The position numbers and the translations under genes were made by a program. The notes beneath the pieces were generated by a model. That model made no database searches. It was not told the DNA's origin and saw only the letters and a list, made by a program, of their open reading frames with translations. This document shows positions 5,736-7,567 of a DNA stretch of 7,567 nt, one piece after another (position 1 is the first letter of the stretch; the number at the start of each line of letters is the position of its first letter). Source of the DNA: Candidatus Hydrogenedentota bacterium (lineage in GTDB: Bacteria; Hydrogenedentota; Hydrogenedentia; Hydrogenedentales; SCBR16-9); contig SKJD01000429.1 of NCBI GenBank assembly GCA_007116095.1, forward strand, positions 1 through 7,567. The letters run 5' to 3'.

Positions 5736-7239
5736 ATCCAAAAAGCGTTCGGAACGATCTCAAAAATCCTCCGCTTCGCAATCCCCGGTTGTTTTTGATC
5801 GCACTCCGCCTCAAAGTCTTGAGGCGGAGCGTTCTGTCTTGGGCGCCATGCTGATCAATCCCAAGGATGCCGTCGGGGCCGCCATTGAAATACTGCACGA
5901 GCGCCCCGAAGAGGTCTTTTACGCCGAAGCGCACCAGCATATCTATGCCGCCCTGGTGTCGCTGTTCCGTGAGAATGCGCCGGTGGACGTGGTGACCGTG
6001 GGGCATAGGCTCAGCCAGGACGAGACCCTCGAGAAAGCCGGCGGCCCCACCTACATCTCCGAGCTGATGAGCAGTACGCCCACCTCGGCCAACGTTGAAT
6101 ACTACGCCAGAATCGTCATGGAAATGGCGTTGCTCCGGCGGGTGATCAGCGCCTGCACCAATGTGGTCACGGAAGCATACGAGCCCGACTGCGAGGTGGT
6201 GGAGCTGTTGGACCACGCCGAGTCCAGCATCTTCTCGATCTCCGAACAGCGCCAACTCAACCCGATTCACCAGGTGGGTGAATTGGTGCAAGACGGTGTC
6301 GCCCGGATTGAACAACAGATTTCGTCCAAAACGGGCATCACCGGCCTACCGACCAGCTTCGAGAAGCTCGACGAAATGCTGGCGGGGCTCCAGCCCTCGG
6401 ACATGATCATCCTCGCCGCCCGGCCCTCGGTGGGGAAGACCGCCTTCTGCCTCAACGTGGCCTCCCATGTGGCGAACCGCCTCAACAAGGGCGTTATCCT
6501 TTTCAGTCTGGAAATGTCGAAGGAACAACTGGTCCAGCGCCTCCTGTGTATGGAAGGCCGCGTCGACGCCACCCGACTCCGCACCGGCTTCCTCGCCCGC
6601 AATGAGTTCCCCAAGGTGCAGCGGGCCGCCGAAGTACTGCGCAGGGCCCCGCTCTTCATCGACGACACCCCCGGCATCAGCGTGATGGAGCTGCGCTCCA
6701 AGGCCCGGCGACACGCTTCCCGGCACCCCTGCGACCTGATCATCATCGACTACCTCCAGCTCATGACCGGCGCCTCGCGGGCGGAAAACCGGCAGGTGGA
6801 AATCTCCGAAATCTCCCGCGCCATCAAGGGCCTTGCCCGTGAACTTAGTGTACCGGTTATTGCGCTTTCCCAGCTTAGCCGTGAAGCCGAAAAGGACGAC
6901 AGCGGCATGCCGAAGCTGTCGCACCTGCGCGAGTCCGGCGCGATTGAGCAGGATGCCGACGTCGTCATGATGCTGGCGCGGCTTCCGGCCCACGAAGCGG
7001 AAGGCCGGCAGAACGTCATCCGCCTGAACGTCGCCAAGCAGCGTAACGGCCCCACCGGCATGCTGGAACTGCTCTTTGAGGCGAATATCCAGCTCTTCCG
7101 CAACCTGACGACCGGCGCCCCGGAACCGCCGCCCTACGAGAGCTTCGATCAGGACCCCGACGACGAAGCCGCGACCGCCCCGGCGGAATCCGCCGTGCCG
7201 TACATGGAAGAGTACGAGGAAGACGACACGCCGTTTTAG
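5719..7239 (+). CDS. dnaB: Replicative DNA helicase DnaB
   Basis: A 506-residue DnaB, the hexameric ring helicase that unwinds the replication fork and recruits primase. After a basic Ser/Lys-rich leader (about 1-28), the N-terminal primase-interaction domain runs from PPQSLEAERSVLGAML (30-45) to about 150, then a linker, then the RecA-like motor. Seen in the motor: Walker A ARPSVGKT (K240, T241), the catalytic Glu265 in SLEMS, Walker B LIIIDYLQLM (D344), SQLSREAE (384-391), HLRESGAIEQDADVV (402-416), and KQRNGPTG (440-447), which carries the arginine finger. No intein interrupts it. The ATG at 5719 overlaps the rplI end by 17 nt; an in-frame ATG at 5695 is possible. Neither has a well-spaced ribosome binding site, suggesting coupling to rplI. 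The C-terminal extension after about 464 is acidic and ends EEYEEDDTPF, resembling the SSB tip encoded upstream. Confidence 0.97.
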   Translation: MATTPKSKKRSERSQKSSASQSPVVFDRTPPQSLEAERSVLGAMLINPKDAVGAAIEILHERPEEVFYAEAHQHIYAALVSLFRENAPVDVVTVGHRLSQDETLEKAGGPTYISELMSSTPTSANVEYYARIVMEMALLRRVISACTNVVTEAYEPDCEVVELLDHAESSIFSISEQRQLNPIHQVGELVQDGVARIEQQISSKTGITGLPTSFEKLDEMLAGLQPSDMIILAARPSVGKTAFCLNVASHVANRLNKGVILFSLEMSKEQLVQRLLCMEGRVDATRLRTGFLARNEFPKVQRAAEVLRRAPLFIDDTPGISVMELRSKARRHASRHPCDLIIIDYLQLMTGASRAENRQVEISEISRAIKGLARELSVPVIALSQLSREAEKDDSGMPKLSHLRESGAIEQDADVVMMLARLPAHEAEGRQNVIRLNVAKQRNGPTGMLELLFEANIQLFRNLTTGAPEPPPYESFDQDPDDEAATAPAESAVPYMEEYEEDDTPF

Positions 7240-7250
7240 AAATGGATGCT

Positions 7251-7299
7251 TTCAAGTGGCGTGGCAAAAACCTGCTTCGCTGGATTGAACGAAGCAAGC
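7251..7299 (+). repeat. Degenerate left copy of the 68-bp repeat
   Basis: Starting about 12 nt after the dnaB stop, this segment resembles the right-hand part of the 68-bp unit. For example, GCTTCGCTGGATTGAACG followed by AAGCAAGC corresponds to GCTTTGCTGAATCAAACG followed by TAGCAAGC, with scattered substitutions. It also forms, with the first bases of copy 1, a perfect 8-bp palindrome: AACGAAGC (7288-7295) with GCTTCGTT (7298-7305). This is probably an older, diverged copy of the element. Confidence 0.6.
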
Positions 7300-7437
7300 T
7301 TCGTTACTCCGTTGTTTCAGTTATGGGAGTAGCAAAGCTTGCTTTGCTGAATCAAACGTAGCAAGCCTTCGTTACTCCGTTGTTTCAGTTATGGGAGTAG
7401 CAAAGCTTGCTTTGCTGAATCAAACGTAGCAAGCCTT
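7300..7437 (+). repeat. Perfect 68-bp tandem duplication of an imperfect foldback element
   Basis: Positions 7300-7367 and 7368-7435 are identical over all 68 bases, and the match runs two bases further. Each unit forms a foldback: the arm ending TTCGTTACTCC (7288-7310; again at 7360-7378) pairs with the arm beginning GGAGTAGCAAAGC (7326-7348; again at 7394-7411) around a 15-base loop, GTTGTTTCAGTTATG. A second, tight palindrome, AGCAAAGC-TT-GCTTTGCT, lies in each right arm (from 7332 and from 7400). No open reading frame of note is present. It resembles a REP-like or MITE-like intergenic palindrome rather than an insertion sequence. It may also protect or end the dnaB mRNA, but there is no T-tract. 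Confidence 0.9.
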
Positions 7438-7538
7438 GTCTCCTGTGCTCCTGACTTGCTACGGGCAACTGATTGATGCAATTATGGTAGGGATTAGGGA
7501 TTGAGGCATTCTGTTGATCACGGGAGGGTGACTGTACC

Positions 7539-7567
7539 ATGGAAACGCATTTCACGTGGCTTGATGC
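7539..7567 (+). CDS. Possible start of a further gene, cut by the right edge
   Basis: An ATG at 7539 is preceded by GGGAGGGTG (7522-7530), a strong Shine-Dalgarno with eight nucleotides between it and the ATG. The frame stays open to the window end and reads METHFTWLD. An in-frame TGA at 7515-7517 excludes a longer protein. Nine codons are too few to identify the product. I see no strong promoter between the repeats and this start. Confidence 0.4.

Noticed and set aside
7288..7305. Intrinsic terminator of dnaB
   Set aside because: The palindrome is perfect, but it is AT-poor downstream with no T-tract (TACTCCG follows), so standard Rho-independent termination is not supported.
7251..7437. 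CRISPR array
   Set aside because: The repeats are directly adjacent 68-bp units with no spacers and only two perfect copies, so they are a tandem duplication.

Overview
This window is a stretch of bacterial chromosome, moderately GC-rich (about 58-60 percent by eye). It carries ten recognisable protein genes, a possible eleventh gene start at the right edge, and a short repeat cluster. I found no rRNA, tRNA, CRISPR array, transposase or phage gene. The phylum cannot be fixed from the sequence. The dense rpsF-ssb-rpsR-DUF2232-rplI-dnaB order occurs in several deep or delta-proteobacteria-like lineages. The SCO/DUF420 pair implies aerobic or microaerobic respiration with a heme-copper oxidase.

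Layout. Positions 1-982 (minus strand) hold a two-gene cytochrome oxidase assembly unit: an SCO1/SenC-type copper chaperone followed by a DUF420 (CtaM/YozB-like) membrane protein cut by the left edge. A 188-nt divergent intergenic region separates it from tadA (plus strand, 1171-1650), the tRNA adenosine deaminase. tadA appears to be transcribed from a TTGACA promoter so close to its ATG that the mRNA may be leaderless. Next is a stand-alone class II aldolase/adducin-family gene (1781-2539) with its own extended -10 promoter and a good Shine-Dalgarno.

From 2540 to 2687 there are three consecutive hairpins. The last has canonical Rho-independent terminator form and lies in what is probably the rpsF leader. 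Then comes a long plus-strand operon: rpsF (S6, TTG start), ssb, rpsR (S18), a DUF2232/YybS-like polytopic membrane protein, rplI (L9) and dnaB. It couples ribosome proteins that assemble together (S6 and S18) with replication-fork proteins (SSB and the replicative helicase). Gaps are short, and dnaB overlaps the end of rplI.

After dnaB, 7240-7538 is non-coding and holds a perfect 68-bp tandem duplication of an imperfect foldback sequence plus a degenerate third copy to its left. A new gene probably starts at 7539.

The window is mainly core housekeeping and I see no convincing undescribed multi-gene system. The points most worth checking are the SSB-like acidic tip (EEDDTPF) at the end of DnaB, the terminator-like hairpin in the rpsF leader, the palindromic 68-bp repeats, and the apparently leaderless tadA.
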